Shown here: positions 5,363-5,481 of the stretch, piece by piece
Numbering within the stretch: position 1 is the first letter of the stretch
Layout of the letters: every line of letters starts with the position of its first letter
NCBI GenBank assembly: GCA_937876055.1
Contig: CALEIW010000142.1
Coordinates: 1-5,481, forward strand
Direction of reading: 5' to 3'
Source: an uncultured euryarchaeote
GTDB lineage: Archaea > Thermoplasmatota > Poseidoniia > Poseidoniales > Thalassarchaeaceae
DNA length: 5,481 nucleotides
Notes under the pieces: generated by a model
Seen by the model: the letters and a program-made list of their open reading frames with translations, nothing else
What the model was told of the DNA's origin: nothing
The model's database searches: none
Position numbers and translations under genes: made by a program

Positions 5363-5481
5363 TAGAAGATTTCTTGCTGAAGATGAGATTAGCTCCAAAT
5401 CGGATTTAGTAAGTTCTTCCACCAAAGAAAGCGTAGATTCTGAAATAGGTCTGCCGATCAAATCCTCAATTAGTTGCGAAC
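5351..5481 (-). CDS. C-terminal 42 residues of an unrecognised protein (5' end outside window)
   Basis: On the minus strand an open frame enters from the right edge and runs 42 codons to a TAA at 5351-5353. The peptide begins SQLIEDLIGRPIS and ends with an apparently helical, amphipathic stretch reading SDLELISSSARNLLAEQ. I do not recognise a family and no catalytic motif is visible. It would converge on the serK-like gene with a 6-nt gap, like the tight junctions elsewhere in the window, and otherwise this end of the window would be empty. The complementary + frame is also open but has no start codon here and reads less like a protein. The call rests on context and the open frame, so it is moderate. 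Confidence 0.55.
   Translation of the reverse strand, partial: SQLIEDLIGRPISESTLSLVEELTKSDLELISSSARNLLAEQ

Noticed and set aside
1..5481. Mobile element, CRISPR array, tRNA gene or defence island
   Set aside because: No spaced direct repeats, transposase or integrase motifs, terminal repeats or tRNA-like cloverleaf were seen on reading both strands; the genes look metabolic and tightly packed.

Overview
The window is a compactly packed chromosomal segment of about 5.5 kb with slightly AT-rich sequence and no sign of a mobile element, CRISPR array, tRNA or rRNA. It holds seven protein genes, two of them cut by the window edges. Left to right: the C-terminal half of an HMG-CoA synthase (+); a VC1184-type class V aminotransferase/cysteine-desulfurase-like protein and an acyl-CoA dehydrogenase, forming a two-gene operon on the minus strand; a glycine-cleavage-H-like protein (+); a class II CCA-adding tRNA nucleotidyltransferase (-); a compact ParB-fold protein resembling the archaeal/SbnI free serine kinase family (+); and the last 42 codons of an unrecognised gene entering from the right edge (-).

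The best guess for the organism is an uncultured marine archaeon of the Poseidoniales (Marine Group II) kind, or a relative. This rests on the mixture of a mevalonate-pathway HMG-CoA synthase, a SerK-like protein and several bacterial-type genes (class II Cca, acyl-CoA dehydrogenase), together with clear Shine-Dalgarno sites before several genes. It is an inference, and a bacterium cannot be excluded from this window alone.

The genes alternate in orientation. The three convergent junctions have 2, 0 and 6 nt between stop codons, and each stop-codon pair lies in or beside a possible stem-loop. The divergent spacers (about 123 and 74 nt) should hold promoters; the cca/serK-like spacer carries a perfect 9-bp inverted repeat. 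Inside the minus-strand operon, a hairpin covers the upstream stop codon and the downstream ribosome-binding site, which suggests translational coupling.

The most unusual points are protein-level. The H-protein-like gene has lost the lipoyl lysine (Ser instead) and carries an acidic insertion of about 31 residues. The Cca has Glu-x-Asp where the family has Asp-x-Asp. The class V aminotransferase has Tyr at the desulfurase catalytic-Cys position. The ParB-fold protein keeps serine-kinase motifs but lacks the central insert of the Thermococcus enzyme. No clear shared pathway links all seven genes; they look like ordinary core and accessory metabolism with several family-level oddities.
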